A program made the translations under genes and the position numbers. From positions 143,527,937-143,591,936 of the forward strand of contig OV884011.1 of the NCBI GenBank assembly GCA_930367205.1: a stretch of 64,000 nucleotides of DNA, given 5' to 3'. Positions within the stretch are counted from its first letter, which is position 1. Each line of letters opens with the position of its first letter. Of the stretch, positions 11,271 through 24,450 are shown piece by piece. The notes under the pieces were generated by a model, which saw only the letters and a list, made by a program, of their open reading frames with translations, did not search any database and had not been told where the DNA came from. The stretch comes from Acanthosoma haemorrhoidale. Lineage: Eukaryota; Arthropoda; Insecta; Hemiptera; Acanthosomatidae.

Positions 11271-14200
11271 GGGGAACAGTAAAACGACTTGCCATTTCGT
11301 ATGACCTGTCTGGGGGCTGACATAATATTAATCTATTTTCTAATTAATCTGTGAGAATCTTTATTTCATTAGAACCCTCTATATAACTCTATTACATCGC
11401 GTTTCTACTGATAAATATTAAACTTCTCCAAACTTCCTTAATGTTGTTCGGGCATTTCAACGAATATATCCTCGTAGTAATCAAAGCCATAATATTTTTC
11501 GGGAGACAATAGCAGGAGTAATTTACACGCACCTTAAAACTGTAGCTAGTTTAGAATAAGACTCATCAACATAATTCGGTAAATTAAATGTCCCCCCTTA
11601 TGTAAACTGGCTTTGAAGTTGTTCATTTAAAGCATTACCTGTTGTAACCATTTTTTCGGCTTCTTATTTCAATGTGACATACTTGTTTTTCTCTCTCCCC
11701 TTTGGCCAAAGAAGTCTTAATAATTAGCGATTTACTTATTTTAATAAACTTAAACAAATAATACAGCCCAACCTAGTACCCCTTGAATATTGTTGAATTG
11801 AAGTCAAGGGCTTGAGGCGTCCTGGCCTACTTATTTAAATAGAAGTGGAGTAAATCAGATGGAGTGGAGTTGAGTGCAGCAAGTGGAGCAGTGGAGAGAT
11901 GGAAATTCCTAGCTGCGCTCCTCCACCACCCTAATCCTGCCCCTCCACCTCTTGGTGATGGCTAGCTTTGTCTAATCCGAGGAAAAGTCGGCCTCCTAGG
12001 CAATCTTATGACTCAATCCACTTACCCCTGTCAGTGCTACCACCACTCCCTCTAATTAAATACTTTTCCTTTCAATGGTCCTTTTGTGTCCGTTCTGCTC
12101 CTAAAGTAGTCTCCAGCTATTATGCACTGGTTTATTGGAGGGCTCAGGCTAGAGACTATTTAAACTTCAATTGTTCTTGTTTCCAATAATTGCTGCTACC
12201 TATCAGCTAATGGTTTTTTTTTTTTAATTTTAATTCCGCCCAATTGATAATTTAACTTGAATGGTTCTTATACTTGTTTCTTTCTCTCTATAAATAAAAA
12301 TGCGTGGAAAATTGCTGACAAACAATATTGTTTAGAAATGCTTCGTGGCACAACTAATTTTAGAAATATCTCAAGATATGGTACGTAAACTATACAAAAA
12401 ACCGTAATATCAAAATGAATGAAATAAAATAATGAAATGAAAATACTTGTAGACATATGCGGGTACCAATGAGCCTTGCGGTTGATATGACCTAAAACAA
12501 ACAAAAAAAAACATCTGTAATTAAAAACAAAACAAAAGAAACGGTTATCAGAAACTGTTATTTTGATTCTACTATGAGGTGTTGAAGATTTGGCTTGGAA
12601 AGTGGTTTGTGCAGTCCATTGTTATGTTAAAAAATATTAAAATCACCTCTAGTTTGTTAAAAATCGTGAACAGATATTTGTAATGGTTTTGGTTTTTTTG
12701 GGTGTAAATACAGCAATTTCGTGTGACTAACTTTTTATCAAGTATTACAAATGAGTATTACGTCTTACGCCATTTTTTTAACTAAACATTTCATTTCTAA
12801 GTACATGAGTTGTCTATTCCGGAACATGACTATATAAAACTGAAATAAGTGCATTTATGCTAACGTACACATTGAGACGACTTGTTGATTTAATAATCCT
12901 TTTCTATATAATAACAATATTTATATCTTAATTAGTTTTCGTTTTTAAATTTTAACTTAAGATCAAAAAGAAACTGGACCGACGGATTTGTCATTTTAGC
13001 AACTCATTTTTGGATATTTTTTGAAAACTTTGAATAAATTGATTGAAAACTGAGAGTGATGCTTCTCCTTCAAACGTATCTTTTACCTATTAAATATTTT
13101 AAATGAATTGTTATTGTAGTGAATCAGTTTATTTACTTTTTTTGAGTCTTTGATACCTAATACGTCAATAATTAAAGAAATATATCTGGAACAATCCAGA
13201 ACTTTTAAGTATAAACATGGTATATTATACTTGCTGTTTGGTAGGGGGGTGTTCCCCGATTAATCAAGTGTAAATATTCTGGGTAGAAGACTGTAGTTTT
13301 CATAATTTTTGATGTCTAGCTTTGTAAAATTCCTACTCTAATACTATAATTCAGTACTCCCATGTTACTCCTGGCTTAGAAATAGGGGCGGTGATTTTGT
13401 TGGTTTTTCTTCCAGTTAAATATTTTTTAGGATACCTGCTAATAATATAGGATAGGAATCATTTCATTCAGTGTGTAATATGTAACATGTAACAGATGAA
13501 TGTAAAGCTAAAACTCTTTTATTTACAACTATGTCTAAAATCATCGTTGGGGGTCATTGAGGTTGGCACTAACACTGATTAAACGATGCTTTGGTGACTG
13601 TGTGCTGTCAACACAAAGGGCACCATTCATTGTAACACATGACAAACACATGGGGTTTCATGGATTTCAGTGCTTGTGGGTGCCCCCAAAAGAAACCCTC
13701 TCCCATGTGTTTTGCAGGGGACCGACGGCTGGTAGGTCGGTGATGTATTCATCATTCATGCCTGATCTGTTTGCCATAGCTACAGTAAAACGCTTTCAGT
13801 CCGGTGTAAAATTTTTGAAACAATGTTCTCACCAAAACTGTCTAGTGAAGATGTGTAGGATCCCAGTTACATCTTTCATAACAGATAATTTTTTTTCTTT
13901 TTCGGTATTGTTGGGTTTTCTTGATAGCTTTATGTATTGATTGATGCCAATACACACAAAATTTATAACTAAACAATGTTGAAAGTATTCATGCTCTAAT
14001 ACAGAAAAAGTTTGTTGTGAGACAGTGTTTGACTTATTAAAAAATCGTTGTAGTATGGATATTATTTATGATAATAATTAGCCAAAGAAAAAGTATCTCT
14101 GGCCAGGTCGGGTACTCCAATCTCTAATAGGGGATATCAGTATAAGGGATCAATTGAACGGTACCATGTATCTATTTCATAACAAAAATGACTTATAAAA

Positions 14201-15100
14201 GTATTTATAAAAAATAAAATAATATAGCAATAAATATGGTTAATTAATTCAGTTTCTTACAAATATTTCCATGCCATTCACTGAAACAAACATTTGAAGA
14301 TCAATGAAAATTTTATCAATGAATAACCATTTCTTTGAAATTGAAAAATAAATATTTTTCGATCATATTAGGTAATGTATCAGATTCAAACGTCGTAATC
14401 AATAACATATAAGATAAATGTGCTGGAAATTTTATAGATTATATGTAAAAAAAATCATTGAAATTTTAATTTAAATCGTTTAGAAAGTTATAATGATTGT
14501 TTGAATCACAACACTCGTCGGTCCCTCTATAATGTACTTTAATCAATAAACAGGTTTTAGACAGATCCAAGCTGTCCTCTTCCAATTTAGTAAGTTAATA
14601 AAACAACCTCTAAGTTATCTATTCTAAAACTAAAACTTCAAAATATTAATCTTACAGCCATACACCTAACTGATGATTTGTAATTTGAAGACTTATTATC
14701 TTTTTTATAAAATGTGATGATTATTATGTACTTTGTTGTTTAAATCATTAGTCAGGTGAGTTGCCACAAGATTAATATATTATTGATTTTTTTTTTAATA
14801 TACATAATATAGAGGTTGTTTTATTAAGTAATTTAATTTTTACAAGCAGGTTTTATTATCAGGTTTCATAATATTATGGCTATTATTTTTTGTCTTGACT
14901 ATCTATAATTTATTTTATTTGTCTTCAAATGTGCGTTTAATGATTTTAGCAAATGAATCTTCATTTTAATTTTACTAAGTGAAATTGAAAACTCAGAGCT
15001 ATTGAAAACATTTTTATTAATAAATAACAATGTGGGGAAACCGAGGAGAGTTTATTTAAATATAATACAATTGGCACCAGCCAAATACGTTATTAGTTGT
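11271..15100. other. AT-rich stretch with one low-complexity patch
   Basis: Repeated GGAGTGGAG-like units lie at about 11845-11905. A + frame of 127 codons (13557-13940, non-ATG start) spans a slightly GC-richer segment, but its product is not recognisable. The rest is AT-rich without supportable features. Confidence 0.4.
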
Positions 15101-15109
15101 AATAGCCTG

Positions 15110-15700
15110 ATTCATCGGATCTGATTCCCTTTTGTTTTTATCTTTCGGAGGTTTCTCGCAATCCTTGGTTGTTTACATAAGAAGAAGGTTAATACCGTAT
15201 CTAGGGCCATATGAGATTTGAAGTAACCACCTTATATAGGATTGGCGTGCATATTCATCGCCTCTAGGCCTACTATACGAGGCAGTTCACCTGTAGAAGG
15301 TTAACTCCAAACTCCCGAAAGTCCCAGTGTGCAGCTCCCCCGTTCGTGCAGTGCTAGCTAGAGCTTGATATATGTAGAATCCTCTCATCCCCACATGCAT
15401 ATTCATGTTGTCATGGCCCCGCTAAGCAATTATGTTGATGTCTAGTCCCTGCTGTGACAGTCAGATGATCCGTATCCATCTGCCTTATCGCTTTTCATGA
15501 TAACAGATTTATTAGTCCTTCAATTTGGTTGATTCTGGCAGCGTTTATGTTAACCGGGTCACTTGAGTTTAAATTAAATAGAGCAGCCTGTCGCAGAGCT
15601 CCGGTGGATGGCAAATGATATTCCGGACCGCGTTATATACGCACCAGTATATATTATCATAAGTTGCACATTTATGTCGGTAGATTTAAGATATATAACT
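15110..15700. promoter_or_regulatory. Candidate cis-regulatory block with duplicated POU-like sites
   Basis: A roughly 600-bp GC-richer block. The decamer GCATATTCAT occurs twice in the same orientation (15249-15258 and 15397-15406), a form close to known POU-domain sites. It also has CATCTG and CAGATG E-box cores and TGACAG. No open frame persists and there are no transposon ends. Regulatory function is inferred from motif density only. Confidence 0.3.
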
Positions 15701-15751
15701 TGTTATGTAGCTGCTGCTGCAGATTTTTAGGCACGACAGTAGTAGTTTATG

Positions 15752-16049
15752 TGTTTTTGGGGAATTTATTTTTGCGTGAAATCCTCAGGTCATCAACCCC
15801 GTGGTTTGTATATTAAAACTCATTTCGGGGTACCCACCGAAGGCTCCAAAATAGTATAAGGACGTGAGCAGAGCCCGAACTCTTCGGAACCGGCTGGGAC
15901 CAGGAGGTACCCCAGTCCAATACGTCTGGCAGTCGTTATAGATATTGTTTTGTAGGAGACGAGGTCTGCTGGTGGTTGACGTTAGAAAAACTTGCATTTA
16001 TCTAACTTAGATACAGCAGTACAATCCGCGAATGTTTACATGTTCATAT
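15752..16049 (-). repeat. Dispersed repeat, copy 1 (probable retroelement 3' end)
   Basis: This copy aligns, with substantial divergence, to 61172-61457 over almost 300 bp. Shared blocks include TTTTTGGG..ATTTATTTT, CTTCAGGTAATCAAC-like, GTTATAGATATTGTTTT and AATGTTTACAT. Read on the minus strand both copies share a coded NNIYN..T.WTGVPP-like segment and end in AATAAAT..CC..AAAAAC; the 61-kb copy continues into poly(A). That orientation and tail suggest a non-LTR element or a SINE derived from one. The class is unknown. Confidence 0.6.
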
Positions 16050-16079
16050 GCATGGGAAACTCCGAATTCTCCTAGTACA

Positions 16080-17160
16080 GCGTTAATGAGTGACCAAAAG
16101 GGGGGTTAGAGGACATGGTGAGTACGAGCATTTGACTTTAAGAATTTTTTGGGGTACTTAGGTAGTAACCCCATAGTGGGGGGGTCCATTTCTCGGGTTT
16201 TCGCTTGTTTCTCGAAAATGGTGTGTCGCGCTGAAAAAAATGTTGATATTAAAAATTAAAGCTAATAGCATCTTCTACAATAATGTCAATATTCCTTATT
16301 TCGATATATTTGCTATCGGAAATCGACAATTCTGGAAAATTGTTTTTCGCCTAACGTTTTGTGCCAAACTTCTCCTTTTAAATCTTCAGCCTTTCATTTT
16401 ACAGGAAATTTGTCTTAAGGAACATTTCCTTAAGGCATTTTGGCAGGTAGGTAATTTTCTTTTCTTAAAATGTATATAATTTCTGCTGTATTTCGTTATT
16501 TTTTGTACAAAGCTGCACTTGGGTTATTTTCGTTTTTCGTGGGAGAAATTATGTTGAATTTTTATTGATTAAAATGGAAACTGGATGAAGTTGCTAAGAG
16601 CAAACGAAACTTTTCAATCTCTTTGAAGCAACGAATGGCAGTTCATTCCTATCAAACTTTGATTTGGTTATTGATGAGGAATTTCTCATACATAAGGTCA
16701 TCTGGATTCTCAGTGTCCACAATTCGTGATGGATATGTGAAATTCCTCAAACCCCACTACGCAGGTAAGAGACGCGCCGTTAATTCTGATGGATACAAAA
16801 ATTCACCACATGGGGTACTAAGGGAGCATAGCAGGGAAGACGAGGTGTAGCTCCGGTTAGGAAACAAACTAACAAACTCAGAGTTGTGAGGTTGGGAGCG
16901 CAAGCAGAATCAATTAGTTCCGGTGCCGACTCAAGACCCCGTAGCGCCATCAGGATCTGATGGAGATATGCATATCTATGTCGAAATGTTGTCCGCAAAT
17001 AAATTTGATGGACAATAACAACTCTCTCTTGTCTACTAAGGAACTCTACTCATTTACTTACTCACGGCTAAGAATGAATAATCTATTTCAGTTCTTGGGC
17101 ATTAGGGTTTATTCTAAGCTTTCAAGGAGGTGGTCAACGAGACATGCTTTTTAATAGGGT
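16080..17160. repeat. Repeat-like composite of unknown class
   Basis: The first part (16140-16460) has a G-run-rich opening (GGGGTACTTAGGTAGTAACC, then a GTGGGGGGGTCC run). It resembles repeat sequence I associate with insect genomes, though I cannot name it. The minus strand at about 16955-17000 reads GCGGACAACATTTCGACAT followed by CTCCATCAGATCCTGATGG. This resembles the 'ACGTTTCG...CATCAGG' end of Penelope-like elements. Short open frames (16240-16479, 16623-16850) have no recognised domain. The identity is tentative. Confidence 0.3.
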
Positions 17161-17279
17161 CTAAGCCTTAATAGAGGATTTGGCCTTCCGGGGGACGGAA
17201 TCGTTTTCTGATGGTGAGATATCCTCGTGCAGATCTTGATAATGATCAGATCCGGTGTAATCTCTGGTCCCCTGATAGT

Positions 17280-17480
17280 GGGATAAGTGCTGTGCACTAG
17301 CTCTCAAGGGCTGTACCTCCGGTAATCTTGTCCCTTCCTAGTGGCCCTTCGCTCCTGTATTCCCACTTGAACGTCGCATCTCCAATGTCTCCTCCTGCCC
17401 TCACCGCACTCTCTAGGGCCCTTATTGTACTCACCCGATGTTTGTCGTTGCGGCTAATACCCGCCTTATTTGGACTAGTC
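17280..17480 (-). other. Unrecognised minus-strand open frame
   Basis: A stop-free minus frame of about 60 codons reads NKAGISRNDKHRVSTIRALE.. then AGGDIGDATFKWEYRSEGPL. It is rich in charged residues, unlike most chance frames in this AT-rich DNA. No start, domain or splice signal fixes it. It may be part of the adjoining repeat-like composite. Confidence 0.2.
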
Positions 17481-18011
17481 TTTACCTACATGTCATTGAT
17501 TTCACTTCAGAGAGGTATATGTTTTCCGAAATTAATTGACCTCTGCGTCAAATAACAACTTTACTTTTTTATCACAGCTCTTAAATAACTGCTTTTATTT
17601 TATTTTTTAATGTATGTATATGTATCAAAGGCCCTTTCTATTTAGGCTGTTATCAATTTAAAAATGATCAAAGCAAGGCATTGATATGGGTGTTCAGGGT
17701 TTAATCCCTATGAATTTATTTCACAATTATACATGACAATGGATGGCTCCGGAACGGATAATACAACTTTTATCTGAATCAGACAGTACATGATAGCTTA
17801 GGTAAATTAACAAACAGAAACCAACGCTTATGACATGATGAATAATTTATTGTGAAACAAACTTTTATCAAGTTTAAAATCCATTAGGTCCATAGGTCGG
17901 AAGCTGTACTGTTACTTCCAATCCAGTTTCCCATACTAAGCTGCCATGATCTTAAATGACTTAATTAAGAAGCTACCCCTGTGCCGGAATGATAATAGGA
18001 TTGCCTATTCC

Positions 18012-18014
<3 letters not shown>

Positions 18015-18100
<86 letters not shown>
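18015..18100. repeat. (CT)n microsatellite, about 43 units
   Basis: An uninterrupted CT dinucleotide tract of about 86 bp. The other strand is (GA)n, the classic binding substrate of GAGA factor in insects. It directly adjoins the motif-dense block at 18120-18600. Confidence 0.98.
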
Positions 18101-18101
<1 letters not shown>

Positions 18102-18119
18102 ACACTTTTGAGCCCTGTT

Positions 18120-18600
18120 TAAAGTTTAAATCAGTGGAGAAGGAAAGGGATCTTAATAAAATGCACGGGGAAGGAGGCTCTAATGGACGGATCCCGGAGT
18201 TATAGGGGCGTTAATCAGGAAGCAGGGAGGAGACGGGGAAGACTGACGGGGTACTTGCCCCCCATCAGCCGGAGTTTAAGGAAGGCTTAGCAGGAGAATC
18301 TTCTGCCATAAACACCTGTAACCTGTCCCGAGGAGGACACAATTAACGGCAAGATAAACGGCCTCAGGCTCACAGAGCCACGGAGCGAGCCTTGTGCCAA
18401 GACAAAAGTAATTAAACTAAAGTAGAGGACAGGGCGCCGGTGTAAATAAGAAGATGGCGGAGCCCGGAGGATGCGGGCAGATCTTAGACAGATCCAGTCT
18501 CGGCCTAATTACCCTTTGAAACCGGCAAACAAAACCTTCCCTGCTAAACAGGTAATTTTCTAAAGATCTTTGTTGGGTCCCGAGCCAAAAGGGTTCAGCC
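18120..18600. promoter_or_regulatory. Candidate conserved enhancer next to the (CT)n tract
   Basis: A roughly 480-bp GC-rich block with no long open frame. It carries several homeodomain cores in different contexts (CACAATTAACGG, AAGTAATTAAACT, GGCCTAATTACC), a forkhead-like GCAAACAAAA, CACCTG, and two similar AGATCTTAGACAGATC/AGATCTT segments. There are no transposon ends or repeat copies elsewhere in the window. High GC, many TAATTA-type sites and lack of coding potential are typical of developmental enhancers. This is inference and has not been aligned to other genomes. Confidence 0.35.
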
Positions 18601-19009
18601 CCTTTGTGTGTTCGTGAAGAATACAGGTAGCTTAAAATGGTTTGGTTTAAGATCTAAAACCGTCATACATATTCATGTAGTGAGTGATCCAGTTCACTTA
18701 AAATGGAAGCAGGTATGTGATAACGTACTATTAACTTTTTTTTATATATTTCTGATACTGGAATAACCCACCCTTTAGTCTAAGTTAGTTCTTATGTGTC
18801 ATAACAAAAAGAGCGAATTATATTGGCAGTAGAAGAGGTGCTTATAGTTTATTCACCCTGCGCAAGAAGATGTCCTAAAGATTGGATTGTATTTAAGTCA
18901 TTAGGCTCGTTATATATGAAAACCCTGATCAAAATGGTGAATGAATTTCCAAAAAACATATTGTTGAAGGCCTTTCATATCATTATGTTCGTTCATAAAT
19001 AATTAACAG

Positions 19010-19200
19010 GGGGAATTGGTCCCTTTCGAACAGTACGTGCAGTAACAGTACAGAGTAAAGGTAGTTCCGAATGCCGACTGTAACAAGTGCCTTTGATCGG
19101 ATGTCGTCCATCGGGTTTGTCCGATTCTCGAAGAAAGGAGAGGATTGGACAATAACAGTTGCCTTCGGGAGGTAACTGCTCACACTCGGGTTTAGCATTA
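19010..19200. promoter_or_regulatory. GC-richer block, possible regulatory element
   Basis: A short block with GGACAATAACAG (Sox-type core) near 19146 and CGAACAGTACGTGCAG near 19027. The 71-codon minus frame has no recognisable product. Support is compositional. Confidence 0.2.
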
Positions 19201-20179
19201 TTGCACTTCTCTTGCTATTCGATAAAAATAATCTTCTATTGGTTCGGAGAGGTTATCTATTATTTCATATCAATGGGCCTTGTAATGTTTCTACCGGGAA
19301 GGAAGAATCGCCATCCGGATTCTTTTAATGGTAATACTTAAAAATAATTCTAGGAACATAACGAACCGATTCGTTATGCATTATTTTATTCTTTTGTTCT
19401 ATAATTTCCATTCTATAACTCCATTCCTTGTCAACTGCGTTTGTCTACACCACTTATACAAGCCTGCATTGGATATTACTATTACTTTGATTTAAAGATA
19501 CTTCATGTTAGGAAATGGATATGTTTATTCATAAATCCGGTGCCTATGTCTGGCTATTCTTCTCTTCTTGTCGGTCATTTTCATTTGATTTATAGATTTT
19601 ATGCACTCCAACTCATGATGAACTAAAATGTTAGCCATAGGTTTCCAATGGTAGTTTATACCACTCTATTGTGAGGCACTGGTGTAGTGGTGATTATAAT
19701 ATATTTCTATGTAGTTTCTGATTTGATCCCTCAAAAATGATTTTCCCCCTAATTTCTTAATGTGTATAACCGTTTTCAACGTCGAGTTTCTCATTCGCTC
19801 TCTCAAGACTAACTACACCTTCCTAAATGGAAGGTGTTGAAGGCCTAAATAAATTTATGAAAGGATAAATGAGAAGTTCTCTTGTATGACAATGTTATTT
19901 ATTCGTCACATATAAGTTCTTGGTCATACATGGAAGGAGATGGTTTAATTTCTTCGTAAAAACCTTTTTATTTTGAAGTTCATCTCATGAGATGACCATC
20001 GCTTTTAATTCGAGGCGTCATGTTACTTCCAAAAACAGGATAAGTACCAAACGATTGCCTATATTACAAACCTTTTTGATTTTTGTAGTCGAGTCAAAAT
20101 ATTTCAAATACAGGTGATCGGAAATTTATTTTTAAACCATACTCCATCATTTTGGATGTCATAAAATGCTGTAATACCA

Positions 20180-20530
20180 TGTTATTCCCCGGTCAAGAAC
20201 CAGCTTATTGGGAAAGTGGAACAAGAGCTGACAGGACAAGAGTTATGTGAAGCAGTTGAAGAACAGCTGAGCGCCGAGGCAGTAGAAGCTTTAGGCTGGG
20301 CGTCTAATAGAGACGTATCGATCAGGCATTAGCGGATATATATCCGTGGATGGAGTGAGAAAGGCCATAAGGGAGTCGGAAAGAAGGGGAACCGTGTCAG
20401 TTCCACTTTTCCAATTCCCTTATCCATCGCCTAAAGCCGGCCGCCTTCTGCAGATGTAGTCGTGCTCTTGCAGGAGCCGTGAGGAAAGTTTCCTGGGCGC
20501 TCTATCCCTCCTAGAACCCCTATAGGCTCC
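20180..20530. promoter_or_regulatory. GC-rich, E-box-bearing block with a short open frame
   Basis: The block contains CAGCTG and CAGATG E-boxes and a stop-free + frame of 55 codons (about 20166-20332) with an acidic, helical-looking product (VEQELTGQELCEAVEEQLSA). The frame has no ATG, is opened and closed by stops within 170 bp, and has weak splice context, so an exon is possible but not shown. An enhancer is the alternative. Confidence 0.25.
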
Positions 20531-20559
20531 TCTTTAAAACTCTCAACGGAGAGATATTT

Positions 20560-23500
20560 TTCAACCTTTACAAACCTCTCTCTAACTTGTCCACCCCCTC
20601 CCAATCATTACCTCCTCTAAACATAATATGTAAGCTACTGTTAAAGTGCTTTTAAAATACAAAGAAAACTGCTGGGTTTCTACCATTGGGGACTTGAAAA
20701 CTAATCGTACTCTTTGTCAACGATAAAGCAATAACATAATCACACGAAGTACGAATATTTCTGTTGTCACTGCGAAATACTAATTTTTTAACGTCATCAC
20801 GTCCCCCCTCCTACCAAAAAAAAAACACCCTTCCAACATATAAATTATTATGTTATGGTTTTGATTCTTCATTCTCATTTCAAATGAAACGTTTTTACCA
20901 AGTTTCTTCGTTTGACTAATTTATTCATTTTTTTTGACAAGGTATTCAAAATTACTTTACCCTGAGCTTTGCTAATCCCATTCGGATTATTTATTATTTG
21001 ATTCTCGTACAATGGGTAAACATAATCATAAAATCGGCTAAGTCAAGCAAAAATACTCTAGCTATGTATCAAAATATGATATTACAGTGAATGATAATGA
21101 GGAATAGGCGTTAAGAGACTAGTCAAGTTTTGACAATACACATCATCTGACTAGTAGCCACCATCTGATAGCCTCATTAGCAGCAATATCAGTTTCAAGC
21201 CTCAAATCGAAAACGTTTAAAGGTACGTTTTTGTTGGCACTGTCCGTGGTAGCGGTTGGCTGAGACAGTTATGCAGTTCCAACGAAATACGAAATATTCC
21301 AACAAAAAGACTACTCGATGTCCCTCAAAGCAGTAGCTAACTACCAACGGTCCCTGCTATTAGCTATTATGGGCAGTGTTACAGTAGGCATTGACAGATA
21401 CATAATACATTGACATATATTAAAAGTAGGCGTTTTCCTCTGCCATAATTTAAACATCTCACAGAAGTTTATTACTGGGCTAAGTGAATTAAATATTCTT
21501 CTACATAACTTTTCCGAAAGTCCATCTTTCTTCATTACGAATTTACCAATGCAGAGTGCCTTCTAAGTATTCCATCAATAGTTCTCTCTTTCTCTTTTTA
21601 TTCTAAGCCTTTATTTCACTTTCTATTCAATATTTAAAACAAAATTATCCTCAGCCCGCTGAAAAAGTAATCTCTCCTCACATACTATAGAAAGAACAAT
21701 TTTGAAGTATTAAATATCTAAATTAGGGTATGAAAGTAATATTTAGTTCGCTATTAAAATTAATTCAGGGCTTAGAGCTTAAATAGCCTCCTCACGTGTA
21801 TGAGTTAGTAATATTTTTTTTAATGGTTCTGACACACTGCAATAGTTATGGCTTATTACGCATAAAGAACAAAATATTGACTAAAACATAATCCATCGAA
21901 GCTTGATAAATTTAATTTGTCCTATTCAAATTTTCCAAAGCATATTTCGATATACTTAAGTTTTGTTTTAGATTCTTACGTGTGTAAAATATTTACTTTG
22001 TACTCAATTTTAGGAGTTTCTTTTCGGCTGTTTTCAAAAACCAGGTACTCTCAGTAGACTCTGAGTTCGGAGTCAGCCGTGGTTTTAGATTAGAGGGGAT
22101 TAAATGTAGGTTTGGGCCGATTAATAAATTTAGTTGCATTCTCAACAAATTTATTTATGAACGACGTTTGGTCAAATGTAAGTCTGCTTCAGTTCACAGT
22201 ATATGACTTTTTAATGGAACTTTCTTACTTGGGAACTTAATGACATTTAATTTAAATATTTTTCAATAAACAGTGAAATATTAATTAGCATGTATATCAC
22301 TAAATATTTATTGTCTAAAGTGTGTAATAAATGAATACAAATACCTGCAATCACTATAACATAATGGGTTTCGTTATCATTCTATTTTTTGATAGCTCAT
22401 TAGGTTAATGTTTATCATTAGTGAAGAAATGAATGGGTACTATTTGGTTTAATACTAAGCCCTCAGTAATAAACCTGGGTCTTACTCAGAGATCCCTTAA
22501 CAAATTTTCTGATTAAAATGGATCTTAATCTGAAGAGGGAAAATTGGTATCCCTTTGAGCCAGTAATTGTTAGGATAAATCCTGCCTGATATGTTCATCA
22601 CTACGAGTTGTTTAACGAAGTAACCGACTTATATGACTAATAAGCCACTAATAATAATTATAATTATAACATATATTAATATAAAATTCATGTTACTATG
22701 TTAAAAGTACAGAATATAATAAGACAACCTTTTAACCAAATTTTCTAATTCCATCATTTAGCCTTAGCCACCACAAGATTATAATGTCATTCATGTTATC
22801 ATCTTTATTGTACAGTATATGACAAGACTATCCTTTAAACCTTTCCCCCTATTATTTAACCATACATTGACCATACAGCGTATATCTAACATTCATTCCC
22901 CCCCATCATACTTGTATACATATATATATATATCATCAAGTAGGAGGATAGACCCTCAAGTTTCTAGACTTGTACTGTTATTATGCCTATTTTTTATTGT
23001 TTATTTAATTTTTTCTATGTTCTTTTAATAAATTGTTTTTTAAAAATTCTAACTGTTGATTGGAGAATTATATTCAGTAGCAAACGTGTATGAATGAAAA
23101 AAAAAATTGTTACTGAAGAATAATAGTGAAAGGATTCAAGTACCTCCCACTAGCCCCATTGTCTAAGGACCATTCATCATTTGTAGTCCTTTTGTGGATT
23201 CTTCTTGGGCTGCCGTCATGTCTCAGGGACAGTCATGCATTTATGAGAGAAGAGACTCGCGAGCTGTGGCTGGTTGGATTAAATGTTTGTGAAATGAAAC
23301 AAGCAACAATATATGTGTATCAATACTTTGACAATCCTATTTACTACATACCTTCGTTGACATGTGTTTACACGAAACATTGCAGAACAGTTAAATGCAT
23401 GACCACTTTACGGGCGAAACCATGTAAATATGTTTTATGAAACCTGCATATTTATGAAAGAGTTCGCGTTCTTTAACTCGCTCTGGAATTAAACATATCA

Positions 23501-23720
23501 CGTGAATGCAACGGCTTAGTTAAAGTTGAGAATGTATTTTTTTCTGTTTTATTTATTTACTACAACTACTTAACCTGACAACTAACTGATTGAAATGGAC
23601 CAATAGAACATAGTTGAATATTATGCTTTGAGAGAAGAAAATAATGGATATTACAAATTAAAAACACAAATAAAAATGAAAACATGAGGGGATTGTAATA
23701 AAACATAAAGTTAAGAGTAA
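20560..23720. other. AT-rich stretch, nothing recognised
   Basis: Short inverted TTTTGTTGG/CCAACAAAA arms lie around 21224-21308, about 65 bp apart, and a TATATA tract at 22918-22932. The 104-codon frame 23126-23440 (non-ATG start) shows no domain. Confidence 0.45.
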
Positions 23721-23749
23721 AAGATTAATTAAGTGAAGCAAAACAAATG

Positions 23750-24450
23750 TATTGACACGACCAGTCGCATGCAATCCGCAAGTGAACTAACGCCTCCATG
23801 GGAAATAACGGGCTACCAGGACTCCGCGTGACAATAACCAAGGGTACATTTAGTGGATTGGGTACGGAAGTTAAGAAGCTAACCAGAGGAGCACCCCTAT
23901 TCCACCCACCCTTGAACAAGAGAGAATAAATCTATTTAAATACACACCTCAGAGATACATGGGACTAACGAGGGGTGAACTGTAGTTAGCAGAATAGTTA
24001 GTCAAATACATTGGGCATTTAACTTGTTTTCGAGGAGTAGGGTATGTTTCAACAGGCCTCTTCTTCCGACTGGTGCCAAGTTTCTGCGGATGACGGTAAT
24101 TTAGCACGATGTTCTTGAAAAGGGCCTTCTCTCCAGAGGATCATCTCAACCAAATATCATAGGGAGTCACTTATATTTTTATGTCCTTCCATAACATTAA
24201 GCGGATCCAATCCCAGAAGAAGGGCAATTTCTGAATAACAGCGGAATAGGCATTCCCCGACAACACTTATTCGGTGAGGAGAGACTCGCGTAAAAGTTGA
24301 TGATGTTACATCGTACATCTCAGAACTGATGGAAACCGCTAAAGAAACTTTACCGATTTGATGTCAACAGTTGGAAAAACAAATTTAGGTCTCTTGAGCC
24401 AATACAGGAAATCACTTGGAATAAGGGCTTGTTCCTTGGCTACTTCAGCC
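23750..24450. promoter_or_regulatory. GC-richer block, possible regulatory region
   Basis: Moderately GC-rich through 700 bp, with GACAATAACC (Sox-type core) near 23829 and a run of TCAGTCAGTCAGTTAGTCAG just beyond (24471-24490). There is no lasting open frame and no transposon ends. Confidence 0.2.
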
